The notes beneath the pieces are model-generated. The model ran no database searches. It was not told the origin of the DNA and was given only the letters and a program-made list of their open reading frames with translations. From NCBI GenBank assembly GCA_944325445.1, contig CALVAG010000010.1, positions 1 through 59,729 on the forward strand: a stretch of DNA of 59,729 nt, given 5' to 3'. Position 1 is the stretch's first letter. Each line of letters opens with the position of its first letter. Made by a program: the position numbers and the translations under genes. This DNA comes from an uncultured Bacteroidales bacterium. GTDB lineage: Bacteria > Bacteroidota > Bacteroidia > Bacteroidales > UBA932. Positions 32,819-40,342 of the stretch are shown here, piece after piece.

Positions 32819-35149
32819 TTACATCCTGCTTCTGTCTGAATTCCTGGCACCGCGGCGGGCGCTCTTTACAAAATCCTTGAACTTGCCGAAGTCATACGAT
32901 ACCCTCACCCATACGGTCCTTGCCAAAGAACGGGTCGTTGTAAGGGTATGCAGTTGCGAGGATTCTATTTCGCGTTTATCATTAAAATATTTTTTCCACG
33001 GATTGCTGACTCCCAATGAAACGTTTACCTTGGAGCCGAAATTCTGGGTAATACCGAAACTGTCCATAAACATGAGATGCTGCCTCTTGATCTGGGGATT
33101 ATAGCTTACGGCAAAATCCGGGTCCTGCAGATTTGCAGAATATGAAAACCTTGCACCTTTCCATAAATCGGCTGACAACCGGAATTGTGCAGAAAACTCA
33201 TTGTATGAATTCGTGACTCCGCCGTCGTTGAATTTTCTATAGCCATACAAAATATCCGCATTCAATTCCAACCAATCGAATGGAGTGTATGTAGGATTAA
33301 AAGTAATCCATGTCCGTTGGTAATCCGCGACATTGCTGTATGTGTGTACTATGTTTTCACCATCTATGTAGCTGTAATCTCCCACCATGTCGCCGTCATA
33401 GGAGTAGCCCAATATAGACATCAGGGTAAGTTTGTCTGTCGCAAAGTAACGGTACATCAATACCGCCTGGTTGGTTATTTCGTTGTCGAGATTGGGGTTG
33501 CCTACAGTTATAACACCGGGAACAGAAATGTCCCTGTATGGATTGAGATAGCTTATGTCAGGCCTGAAAGCCCGCCGCCGCAACGTAAGTATAAGCCAGT
33601 TCCTCGGATTCGGCTTGTAGGTGGTCCTTATCTCAGCCAGCAACGTGGTGTTGTCCTTCTTCAGTTCCGTCTCACCGAATTGCGCGTCGCTCTTGGTGTA
33701 CTCCAACGATACGTTAGCATTGAACATCAGTTTAGCGCTCCTGTAGGAGTAGTTGCCACCTAATGAAAAGACCTGCTGCGTATAGTCCATATTATTGATA
33801 GCATTCTCGTTGCGGCTGCCGTAGTCCCTGTGGGTGTATTTGCCCGTTATGTAATATGACTGGTTCTTCCCTATCGGTGAGTAGTAGTCTATCGCAGCCA
33901 TCTGCTCCCTGTTACCCAAATAGTTCATCGAAAAATCAGATATTCCGCCGTCATCGTATCTCATCCTCGAAGATTTGTCCTCTATGCTGTAGGTCGCCGT
34001 CAGAAGACGGCCCGGAACCTTGTCGAACGACTGCTGGAGATTGAGGCTGCCGTTGTAGGAGTTGTCGTCTCCCCATATCCGGGTGCCATCGCTCAACACT
34101 CGCTTTAAATCACCGCCTGACATGTCATAATAGCTTCGCTCGGAATAACTCCGGCTGTTCGCATCCGACATGCTGCCGCCTCCGGAAATGGTCAGCAGGG
34201 TGTTGCGCCCTATGTCGTAGCTCGCATTAACATTGATGTTATGGGTATTGCCCGGCATACCGCCAGACACCTGCTCCCCTGTTATGCGCTCGCCGTTCAC
34301 ATAGTCTTCCGTCTGCTCGTATACATAGCTCGTACGGGGGTCTGAGTAGGTGTAGCCGTAATCGATGTTGTACACCAGCTTGCCTATCTTTGAGGTGAAA
34401 GACAACGACGGAGAAAGGCTCGTGTTGCTCTCGTACGATACGCCAGCATTCCCTACAAAACCCTCCGGCAACGATGACTTCGTAACTATGTTTATTACCG
34501 CATCCTTATTGACATACGCACCGTCCGGAGACGTTATCAGCTCTATCTCCTTCAGATTCGATGCCGCCAGAGCACGCGCTACATACTGGTTCGCCTCGGA
34601 CAGAAGCAGGGACTTCTTTCCGTTCACCAGTATGGAAAAGTTTGTGGCGTCCAATACCTCTATCTGCTGCGTCTCCTTGCGCACCTTTATGAACGGTATC
34701 TTACCAAGAACCTCCATCGAATTCATCCTCGCTGCATCCGGGTCATCCTCCACGCTGTAGACAAGGCGGTCCACCTCCGCGCTTATCACCGGACGGGAGG
34801 CCGTTATTACAGCCTCTTCCAGACGCTCCCCTGCCGTTATGGAGAAACTCCCCAGGTCCGCACCTGTGCCCAATGACACTTCATAGCTTCCTATGCTGTA
34901 GCCCACGCACGAGACCTTGAAGATATATTTACCGTCGGGAATGCTTTCAGGAAGATGGAAACGACCAGATTCGTCGCATACGCTGTTGAAGATTATATGG
35001 CCGCCCAGATTCATCACGGAGACTATGGCATAAGGAACCGTATCGCCCCCTTCGTCGGTCACCGTGCCGTAATGGCCCGCCTCAGGCTGGCCGTACAGCG
35101 ATGCCGCCGCAAAAACCATAGCCGCAAGTATACACAGAAATCTTTTCAT
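32819..35149 (-). CDS. Receptor A: TonB-dependent-receptor-like outer-membrane beta-barrel protein
   Basis: A 776-residue outer-membrane protein. The start is ATG 35149 (MKRFLCILAAMVFAAASLYG); an extended TTG frame ahead lacks sense. Signal peptide to about residue 20, carboxypeptidase-regulatory-like domain at about 22-105 (GHYGTVTDEGGDTVPYAIVS), a TonB plug-like domain at about 110-215 (ITASRPVISAEVDRLVYSVE, LLSEANQYVARALAASNLKE) and a barrel of the 'outer membrane beta-barrel family' group, followed by a basic tail (KSARRGARNSDRSRM). The promoter-proximal 1.3 kb is identical by eye to receptor B; the barrel half differs at about thirty residues and lacks 15 residues of a loop. It is preceded by peptide gene 1 on the same strand. 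Confidence 0.93.
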   Translation of the reverse strand: MKRFLCILAAMVFAAASLYGQPEAGHYGTVTDEGGDTVPYAIVSVMNLGGHIIFNSVCDESGRFHLPESIPDGKYIFKVSCVGYSIGSYEVSLGTGADLGSFSITAGERLEEAVITASRPVISAEVDRLVYSVEDDPDAARMNSMEVLGKIPFIKVRKETQQIEVLDATNFSILVNGKKSLLLSEANQYVARALAASNLKEIELITSPDGAYVNKDAVINIVTKSSLPEGFVGNAGVSYESNTSLSPSLSFTSKIGKLVYNIDYGYTYSDPRTSYVYEQTEDYVNGERITGEQVSGGMPGNTHNINVNASYDIGRNTLLTISGGGSMSDANSRSYSERSYYDMSGGDLKRVLSDGTRIWGDDNSYNGSLNLQQSFDKVPGRLLTATYSIEDKSSRMRYDDGGISDFSMNYLGNREQMAAIDYYSPIGKNQSYYITGKYTHRDYGSRNENAINNMDYTQQVFSLGGNYSYRSAKLMFNANVSLEYTKSDAQFGETELKKDNTTLLAEIRTTYKPNPRNWLILTLRRRAFRPDISYLNPYRDISVPGVITVGNPNLDNEITNQAVLMYRYFATDKLTLMSILGYSYDGDMVGDYSYIDGENIVHTYSNVADYQRTWITFNPTYTPFDWLELNADILYGYRKFNDGGVTNSYNEFSAQFRLSADLWKGARFSYSANLQDPDFAVSYNPQIKRQHLMFMDSFGITQNFGSKVNVSLGVSNPWKKYFNDKREIESSQLHTLTTTRSLARTVWVRVSYDFGKFKDFVKSARRGARNSDRSRM
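33825..35140. repeat. Long direct repeat, copy in receptor A
   Basis: About 1316 bases that I read as identical to 36495-37810 (constant offset 2670). It covers the signal peptide, carboxypeptidase-like domain, plug and first part of the barrel. Beyond its left end the copies diverge, first at a 45-base length difference, then by scattered substitutions. Confidence 0.85.
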
Positions 35150-35167
35150 GGATTGGAATTTAAACAA

Positions 35168-35210
35168 ATGCCATATCCGGAATATGATTAATTATCATCC
35201 GGTATGGCAT
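35168..35210 (-). promoter_or_regulatory. Imperfect palindrome in the leader of receptor A
   Basis: ATGCCATATCCGG (35168-35180) and CCGGTATGGCAT (35199-35210) pair with one bulged base around an AT-rich loop. It lies between the peptide 1 stop and the receptor A start, 18 bases before the ATG. The equivalent gap before receptor B has no such structure. Confidence 0.45.
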
Positions 35211-35279
35211 CTGAAACAAAGCACACATTATTTTTATTCAGAGATGCTTCCACATGACATACAATACCATTTATTATCA

Positions 35280-35414
35280 CTATTGCAGCACTTTACCACA
35301 TCTAAACTCATACCAGAATGGACAAAATCTTGGCTTTTCATCATCCAGCATTTCCCATTTATGCCCACCCTTTACAGATTCTAATCCTTCATTTTTTAAT
35401 TCTTCTTTTTTCAT
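35280..35414 (-). CDS. Peptide 1: double-glycine leader peptide, 44 residues
   Basis: A short gene between receptors B and A, on their strand, 29 bases after the B stop and 130 bases before the A start. The product begins MKKEELKNEGLESVKGG, a leader ending in a double glycine like those cut by C39 peptidases, followed by a 27-residue core with HKWEMLDDEKPRFCPFW and one further cysteine (RCG). Aligned without gaps with peptide 2 from the start through the leader (LKN, SVKGG) and then W[ED]M and [FY]CP, which is strong evidence that it is a real gene. The core lacks the second half of the zinc-ribbon pattern seen in peptide 2. Export, processing and function are inference. Confidence 0.72.
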   Translation of the reverse strand: MKKEELKNEGLESVKGGHKWEMLDDEKPRFCPFWYEFRCGKVLQ

Positions 35415-35443
35415 GACACTTTTTATTAATTGTTAGCGCTGTT

Positions 35444-37819
35444 TTACATCCTGCTTCTGTCTGAATTCCTGGCACCGCGGCGAGCGCTCTTTACAGAATC
35501 CTTGAACTTGCCGAAGTCATACGATATTGACACCAGTATGGTCCTTGCCAAAGAACGGGTCGTTGTAAGGGTATGCAGTTGCGAGGATTCTATTTCACGT
35601 TCGAGTTTATAATATTTTTTCCACGGATTGTTGAGTTCAAATGAAACGTTTACCTTGGAGCCGAAATTCTGAGTAATACTGAAACTGTCTATAAACATGA
35701 AATGCTGCCTCTTGGTCTGGGAATTATAGCTTACGGCAAAATCCGGGTCCTGCAGATTTGCAGAATATGAAAACCTTGCACCTTTCCATAAATCGGCTGA
35801 CAACCGGAATTGTGCAGAAAACTCATTGTATGAATTCGTGACTCCGCCGTCGTTGAATTTTCTATAACCATATATGATCCCCAAACTCAATTCCAACCAG
35901 TCGAATGGAGTGTATGTAGGATTAACACTAATCCATGTCCGTTGGTAATCCGCGATATTGCTGTATGTATGTACTATGTTTTCACCATCTATGTAGCTGT
36001 AATCTCCCACCATGTCGCCGTTATAGGAGTAACCCAATATAGACATCAGGGTGAGTTTGTCTGTCGCAAAGTAACGGTACATCAATACCGCACTATTGGT
36101 TATCTGGTTGTCGAGATTGGGGTTGCCTACAGTTATAACCCCGGGAACAGAGATGTCCCTGTATGGATTGAGATAGCTTATATCCGGCCTGAAAGCCCGC
36201 CGCTGCAACGTAAGTATAAGCCAGTTCCTCGGATTCGGCTTGTAGGTGGTCCTTATCTCAGCCAGCAACGTGGTGTTGTCCTTCTTCAGTTCCGTCTCAC
36301 CGAATTGCGCGTCGCTCTTGGTGTACTCCAACGATACGTTAGCATTGAACATCAGTTTGGCGCTCCTGTAGGAGTAGTTGCCACCCAATGAAAAGACCTG
36401 CTGCGTATAGTCCATGTTATCTCTGCGATTTACAAAACCGCCGTTTACGTTTATCATCGTATTGTATGTGCCGTATTCGTTGCGGCTCCCGTAATCCCTG
36501 TGGGTGTATTTGCCCGTTATGTAATATGACTGGTTCTTCCCTATCGGTGAGTAGTAGTCTATCGCAGCCATCTGCTCCCTGTTACCCAAATAGTTCATCG
36601 AAAAATCAGATATTCCGCCGTCATCGTATCTCATCCTCGAAGATTTGTCCTCTATGCTGTAGGTCGCCGTCAGAAGACGGCCCGGAACCTTGTCGAACGA
36701 CTGCTGGAGATTGAGGCTGCCGTTGTAGGAGTTGTCGTCTCCCCATATCCGGGTGCCATCGCTCAACACTCGCTTTAAATCACCGCCTGACATGTCATAA
36801 TAGCTTCGCTCGGAATAACTCCGGCTGTTCGCATCCGACATGCTGCCGCCTCCGGAAATGGTCAGCAGGGTGTTGCGCCCTATGTCGTAGCTCGCATTAA
36901 CATTGATGTTATGGGTATTGCCCGGCATACCGCCAGACACCTGCTCCCCTGTTATGCGCTCGCCGTTCACATAGTCTTCCGTCTGCTCGTATACATAGCT
37001 CGTACGGGGGTCTGAGTAGGTGTAGCCGTAATCGATGTTGTACACCAGCTTGCCTATCTTTGAGGTGAAAGACAACGACGGAGAAAGGCTCGTGTTGCTC
37101 TCGTACGATACGCCAGCATTCCCTACAAAACCCTCCGGCAACGATGACTTCGTAACTATGTTTATTACCGCATCCTTATTGACATACGCACCGTCCGGAG
37201 ACGTTATCAGCTCTATCTCCTTCAGATTCGATGCCGCCAGAGCACGCGCTACATACTGGTTCGCCTCGGACAGAAGCAGGGACTTCTTTCCGTTCACCAG
37301 TATGGAAAAGTTTGTGGCGTCCAATACCTCTATCTGCTGCGTCTCCTTGCGCACCTTTATGAACGGTATCTTACCAAGAACCTCCATCGAATTCATCCTC
37401 GCTGCATCCGGGTCATCCTCCACGCTGTAGACAAGGCGGTCCACCTCCGCGCTTATCACCGGACGGGAGGCCGTTATTACAGCCTCTTCCAGACGCTCCC
37501 CTGCCGTTATGGAGAAACTCCCCAGGTCCGCACCTGTGCCCAATGACACTTCATAGCTTCCTATGCTGTAGCCCACGCACGAGACCTTGAAGATATATTT
37601 ACCGTCGGGAATGCTTTCAGGAAGATGGAAACGACCAGATTCGTCGCATACGCTGTTGAAGATTATATGGCCGCCCAGATTCATCACGGAGACTATGGCA
37701 TAAGGAACCGTATCGCCCCCTTCGTCGGTCACCGTGCCGTAATGGCCCGCCTCAGGCTGGCCGTACAGCGATGCCGCCGCAAAAACCATAGCCGCAAGTA
37801 TACACAGAAACTTTTTCAT
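35444..37819 (-). CDS. Receptor B: paralogue of receptor A
   Basis: A 791-residue outer-membrane protein with the same layout as receptor A: signal peptide, carboxypeptidase-like domain, TonB-type plug, beta-barrel of the same group and the same basic ARRGARNSDRSRM tail. The first about 430 residues equal receptor A apart from one residue near the start (MKKF versus MKRF). It carries a loop insert (YGTYNTMINVNGGFVNRRD) where A has only four residues (NAIN), and differs at about thirty positions in the last 340 residues, mostly in barrel loops (for example LELSLGIIYGY versus LELNADILYGY). It is preceded by peptide gene 2 and followed by peptide gene 1, so all four genes may be one transcript. 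Confidence 0.93.
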   Translation of the reverse strand: MKKFLCILAAMVFAAASLYGQPEAGHYGTVTDEGGDTVPYAIVSVMNLGGHIIFNSVCDESGRFHLPESIPDGKYIFKVSCVGYSIGSYEVSLGTGADLGSFSITAGERLEEAVITASRPVISAEVDRLVYSVEDDPDAARMNSMEVLGKIPFIKVRKETQQIEVLDATNFSILVNGKKSLLLSEANQYVARALAASNLKEIELITSPDGAYVNKDAVINIVTKSSLPEGFVGNAGVSYESNTSLSPSLSFTSKIGKLVYNIDYGYTYSDPRTSYVYEQTEDYVNGERITGEQVSGGMPGNTHNINVNASYDIGRNTLLTISGGGSMSDANSRSYSERSYYDMSGGDLKRVLSDGTRIWGDDNSYNGSLNLQQSFDKVPGRLLTATYSIEDKSSRMRYDDGGISDFSMNYLGNREQMAAIDYYSPIGKNQSYYITGKYTHRDYGSRNEYGTYNTMINVNGGFVNRRDNMDYTQQVFSLGGNYSYRSAKLMFNANVSLEYTKSDAQFGETELKKDNTTLLAEIRTTYKPNPRNWLILTLQRRAFRPDISYLNPYRDISVPGVITVGNPNLDNQITNSAVLMYRYFATDKLTLMSILGYSYNGDMVGDYSYIDGENIVHTYSNIADYQRTWISVNPTYTPFDWLELSLGIIYGYRKFNDGGVTNSYNEFSAQFRLSADLWKGARFSYSANLQDPDFAVSYNSQTKRQHFMFIDSFSITQNFGSKVNVSFELNNPWKKYYKLEREIESSQLHTLTTTRSLARTILVSISYDFGKFKDSVKSARRGARNSDRSRM
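36495..37810. repeat. Long direct repeat, copy in receptor B
   Basis: Partner of 33825-35140. Same-direction repeats of this length can recombine to delete peptide 1 and fuse the front of receptor B to the barrel of receptor A, or exchange sequence by gene conversion. Confidence 0.85.
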
Positions 37820-37942
37820 ATATTGGAATTTAATAATTTACGACCTTAAAGTTAGCAAATCTTGTTTTTATACGCAATTGCCGAAAGGCAAAATACCTAA
37901 CAATGGGGATACGCATATCAAATATGTACAAAGAAAAGAGTG

Positions 37943-38115
37943 TTATTCACTTACACTACCACAATCGGAACAAATCCACTTATTTTTCTTAAATCTCGCT
38001 ACATGTTCACTTCCGCAGCTCGGGCAATACTTTGCAATAATCGTAGATTCCATGTCCCATATAGCACCACCTTTGACACTCTGCATTTCTGCGTTTTTTA
38101 AGATTGCTTTTTCAT
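37943..38115 (-). pseudogene. Peptide 2: double-glycine leader peptide with zinc-ribbon core, start out of frame
   Basis: Homologue of peptide 1, lying 123 bases before receptor B on the same strand. The reading frame gives AILKNAEMQSVKGG, then a core with AIWDMES, YCPSCGSEH and WICSDCGSVSE, that is a CPxCG-(13)-CxxCG zinc-ribbon pattern. The natural start would be ATG 38115 followed by six A to give MKKAILKN, matching peptide 1 residue for residue; only five A are present, so that ATG reads MKKQS then stop. Other starts are a TTG at 38140 or an internal ATG at 38086 that would remove most of the leader. Either a one-base deletion, a phase-variable A run or a sequence error is likely. Confidence 0.65.
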
Positions 38116-38272
38116 GATAAAGAATTTTAAAATTAAACAATATATAAACTGTATACGTTAAAAACGCACCGGAAAGACAACTCGGTCAAAAGATCGGACT
38201 AATGCAACTGTATATAACTTATAAGTTATTTTAAACTTCGTTTACAATCACGCTGCGCCTCTGCATTGTCTG

Positions 38273-38302
38273 AGCAAGCTCTCCCACTGCTCTCGGCTTG
38301 CT
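38273..38302. promoter_or_regulatory. Weak hairpin between peptide 2 and the C39 gene
   Basis: AGCAAGC (38273-38279) and GCTTGCT (38296-38302) pair around a 16-base loop, followed on the plus strand by a T-rich stretch. It lies in the divergent gap 38116-38401, which otherwise holds only AT-rich sequence, including a TAAATTTG box at 38386-38393 close to the C39 start. Confidence 0.3.
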
Positions 38303-38401
38303 GTTTATTTTAACTGTCGTAAAATTAAAAAGATAAAAATTAATATACTATATTTTAATGACTGTTTTTTCTTCTTGTTTTTTATTAAATTTGAAGTTTG
38401 G

Positions 38402-39047
38402 ATGGCATTTCCTTTATATAGACAATTCGACAGCAACGATTGCGGTGCAACATGCCTGAGGATGGTTGCCAAATATTACGGCATCTCCTACAGCGCCGCC
38501 ACAATGCGCCGCGAAACCGGAACCGATGCTACGGGCGTTTCCATGTTGGGAATCAAAAAAGCGGCAGATGAAATAGGTCTCTTTTCACACACCTATAAAG
38601 CGGATTGGGAGAGTCTCTGCTCGGAAATAAAACTGCCATGTATCATACACTGGAACGGGAACCACTTTGTGGTGGTATATAAAATCGAAAATGAAACCGT
38701 CTATATTGCAGACCCCTGCGGCAGCCAATATAACATCAGATACCGGAAGGTTCATAACCGGATATTTTGACATGAACAAAAGCGACATGCCTGCAAAACC
38801 GGAAGAACCGGTTCTTGAAATCATATCTGCCGGCACCATCCATCATAAAAGGATTGAACCTTACGACACGATATGTATCAGCCCTGAAATAGCAAGAATT
38901 TACTTCAGGACAGAAAACCTTGTACAAGGCACGGAACAATGGAGCTCTCCGAAAAGGTATTCCGTATCAGTTGCAGGTGATACGTTGAATCTGTACGACA
39001 AAATCAAGGGCAGCCTCTCCTTTACTTCAAAGTTACCTCGACGATAA
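38402..39047 (+). pseudogene. Stand-alone C39 (bacteriocin-leader) peptidase-like gene, frameshifted
   Basis: C39 cysteine peptidases cut leader peptides after a double glycine, usually as the first domain of an ABC exporter. Here ATG 38402 gives MAFPLYRQFDSNDCGATCLR with oxyanion Q8 and catalytic C14; H88 in NGNHFVVVY and D104 in YIADP complete the site. Directly after ADP the frame leaves the family and stops (38768-38770). The +1 frame continues the domain (AAANITSDTGRFITGYF) and runs to 39047; removing one C from the CCCC run around 38712-38715 restores it. No membrane or ABC domain follows, and the last about 90 residues are unrecognised and run into the end of the convergent propeller gene. 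The gene is therefore broken, and perhaps also cut short by a rearrangement. Confidence 0.75.
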
Positions 39048-40242
39048 CCGGATTGGAATTTTCGGTAAGTTGTGCGGCAACATGCTTCATTTCGGCAGAA
39101 CCGCTTGCCTCCGCCCTCTCCATAAAGGCTATCGCATCCACTATCTCATACATTTTATCGCATGCCACATACATCGGCGAAAAGGTGCCCCCGCCGTCCA
39201 GATCATTTGTAAAACCTATGGACATATCCCGGTCCTGCCTTAATGCATAGAGTTTTTTTTCAGCCTTGTCGTAAACGAAAACGGCCGTAACATATCTCGG
39301 GAAGAGTTTATCAGAAGATTTGTACATTTTGAAGGGCTTCTTGGGCAAATCCAGCCTGAAAAGCAGGAAAGGGTCCGTCTCCATGATTTTTTTGGTATCG
39401 GTATGTATAATATCGCTCATATTATACGCTTTCTCCTTCATATCCATATATTTCCCATAATCGAAAACATACTCCGGAGTCAAGGTAAAATCTTCATCGA
39501 CGGTATAAATAGTATCCATTGAAGAGTCTGCAATCCTTATACTGCCGGCAACCGTATAGAGCGCGCCATATTTCATCAAGGTTATTTCCCCTCCAAAAGG
39601 AGCCGCATCGACCGGTCTCTCATAGATATCCCACAGATCCGATTGATACAGCTTGCTGCCGGCAGTGTCAGTCACGAAAAGTTTCTCTATACTAAGTTCT
39701 GTTTCATTGTCATATTCATCCGTAATCCCGATATACCTTCCGCTGCCTATATACTCCATGTGGTTTGCCTCGGGAAGGGTCCTGACAAATACGCCTGCGC
39801 TGTCATACACCTGCACTTTATCATATATGTCAATCACACCGATTCCAGTTTTTCCCGCATCGGCATAGATAAAAAAACCATTGACACCAAGATATTCACC
39901 CGGTCCGCGCCCCTGTCTCTCTATGGTTCTCACATACTTCCCTGCGGAAGAAAAGATTTTTATATTGTTGTCGAGTATCGATGACAGGTAAAAATTCTTC
40001 CCGTCCGACTTGAAGAATTTTATATCGCCGACGGGAAAGCCGTCTCCCGTCTCCAGCGGAATATATTTTATGGAGGAGGCGTATCTGCTCAGATTGAGCG
40101 CGGTCAGGTTTTCCGTAACGGCATTTTCAATATCGAGTATTCCGACGGGGGTTTCTGCCGTACCATCCTTTCCGCCGTTGCAAGATACCGACAGAAAGAG
40201 AAGCGCCATTGCGGCCGCCGATAAAAAAGCCGAAGTTTTCAT
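39022..40242 (-). CDS. Six-bladed beta-propeller lipoprotein
   Basis: A 406-residue lipoprotein (signal MKTSAFLSAAAMALLFLSVS, cysteine 21) of the Bacteroidales six-bladed beta-propeller group (TolB/NHL-like). The opening LNLSRYASSIKYIPLET, the blade motif NNIKIFSSAGKYVRTIERQG followed by GRGPGEY, and DKVQVYDSAGVFVRTL are typical. The group is known from loci with small exported peptides and occurs here beside the peptide/receptor module. Its 3' end overlaps the broken C39 gene by 26 bases. The role is unknown; binding of a peptide or polysaccharide at the cell surface is inference. Confidence 0.88.
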   Translation of the reverse strand: MKTSAFLSAAAMALLFLSVSCNGGKDGTAETPVGILDIENAVTENLTALNLSRYASSIKYIPLETGDGFPVGDIKFFKSDGKNFYLSSILDNNIKIFSSAGKYVRTIERQGRGPGEYLGVNGFFIYADAGKTGIGVIDIYDKVQVYDSAGVFVRTLPEANHMEYIGSGRYIGITDEYDNETELSIEKLFVTDTAGSKLYQSDLWDIYERPVDAAPFGGEITLMKYGALYTVAGSIRIADSSMDTIYTVDEDFTLTPEYVFDYGKYMDMKEKAYNMSDIIHTDTKKIMETDPFLLFRLDLPKKPFKMYKSSDKLFPRYVTAVFVYDKAEKKLYALRQDRDMSIGFTNDLDGGGTFSPMYVACDKMYEIVDAIAFMERAEASGSAEMKHVAAQLTENSNPVIVEVTLK

Positions 40243-40291
40243 CTGTTGAAGTCTTTTTATTGTTTATGGTAAAGATAGCAATAAATCCGAT

Positions 40292-40320
40292 AAAAAAAGG
40301 GCTGCCGATGTGGCAACCCT
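40292..40320 (-). terminator. Rho-independent terminator of pgk
   Basis: On the minus strand AGGGTTGCC pairs with GGCAGCCCT (one G-U) around a 5-base loop and is followed by seven T. It begins 23 bases after the pgk stop. Confidence 0.8.
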
Positions 40321-40342
40321 GAATTATCCCGCTTTGGCTTTA

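Noticed and set aside
37820..38401. Possible insertion sequence ends around peptide 2
   Set aside because: No transposase, no matching terminal inverted repeats and no target duplication could be found; only a weak hairpin is present.
38705..38720. CCCC run as a phase-variation tract
   Set aside because: Four bases are too few for typical slipped-strand switching; I report the frameshift but not as a proven switch.
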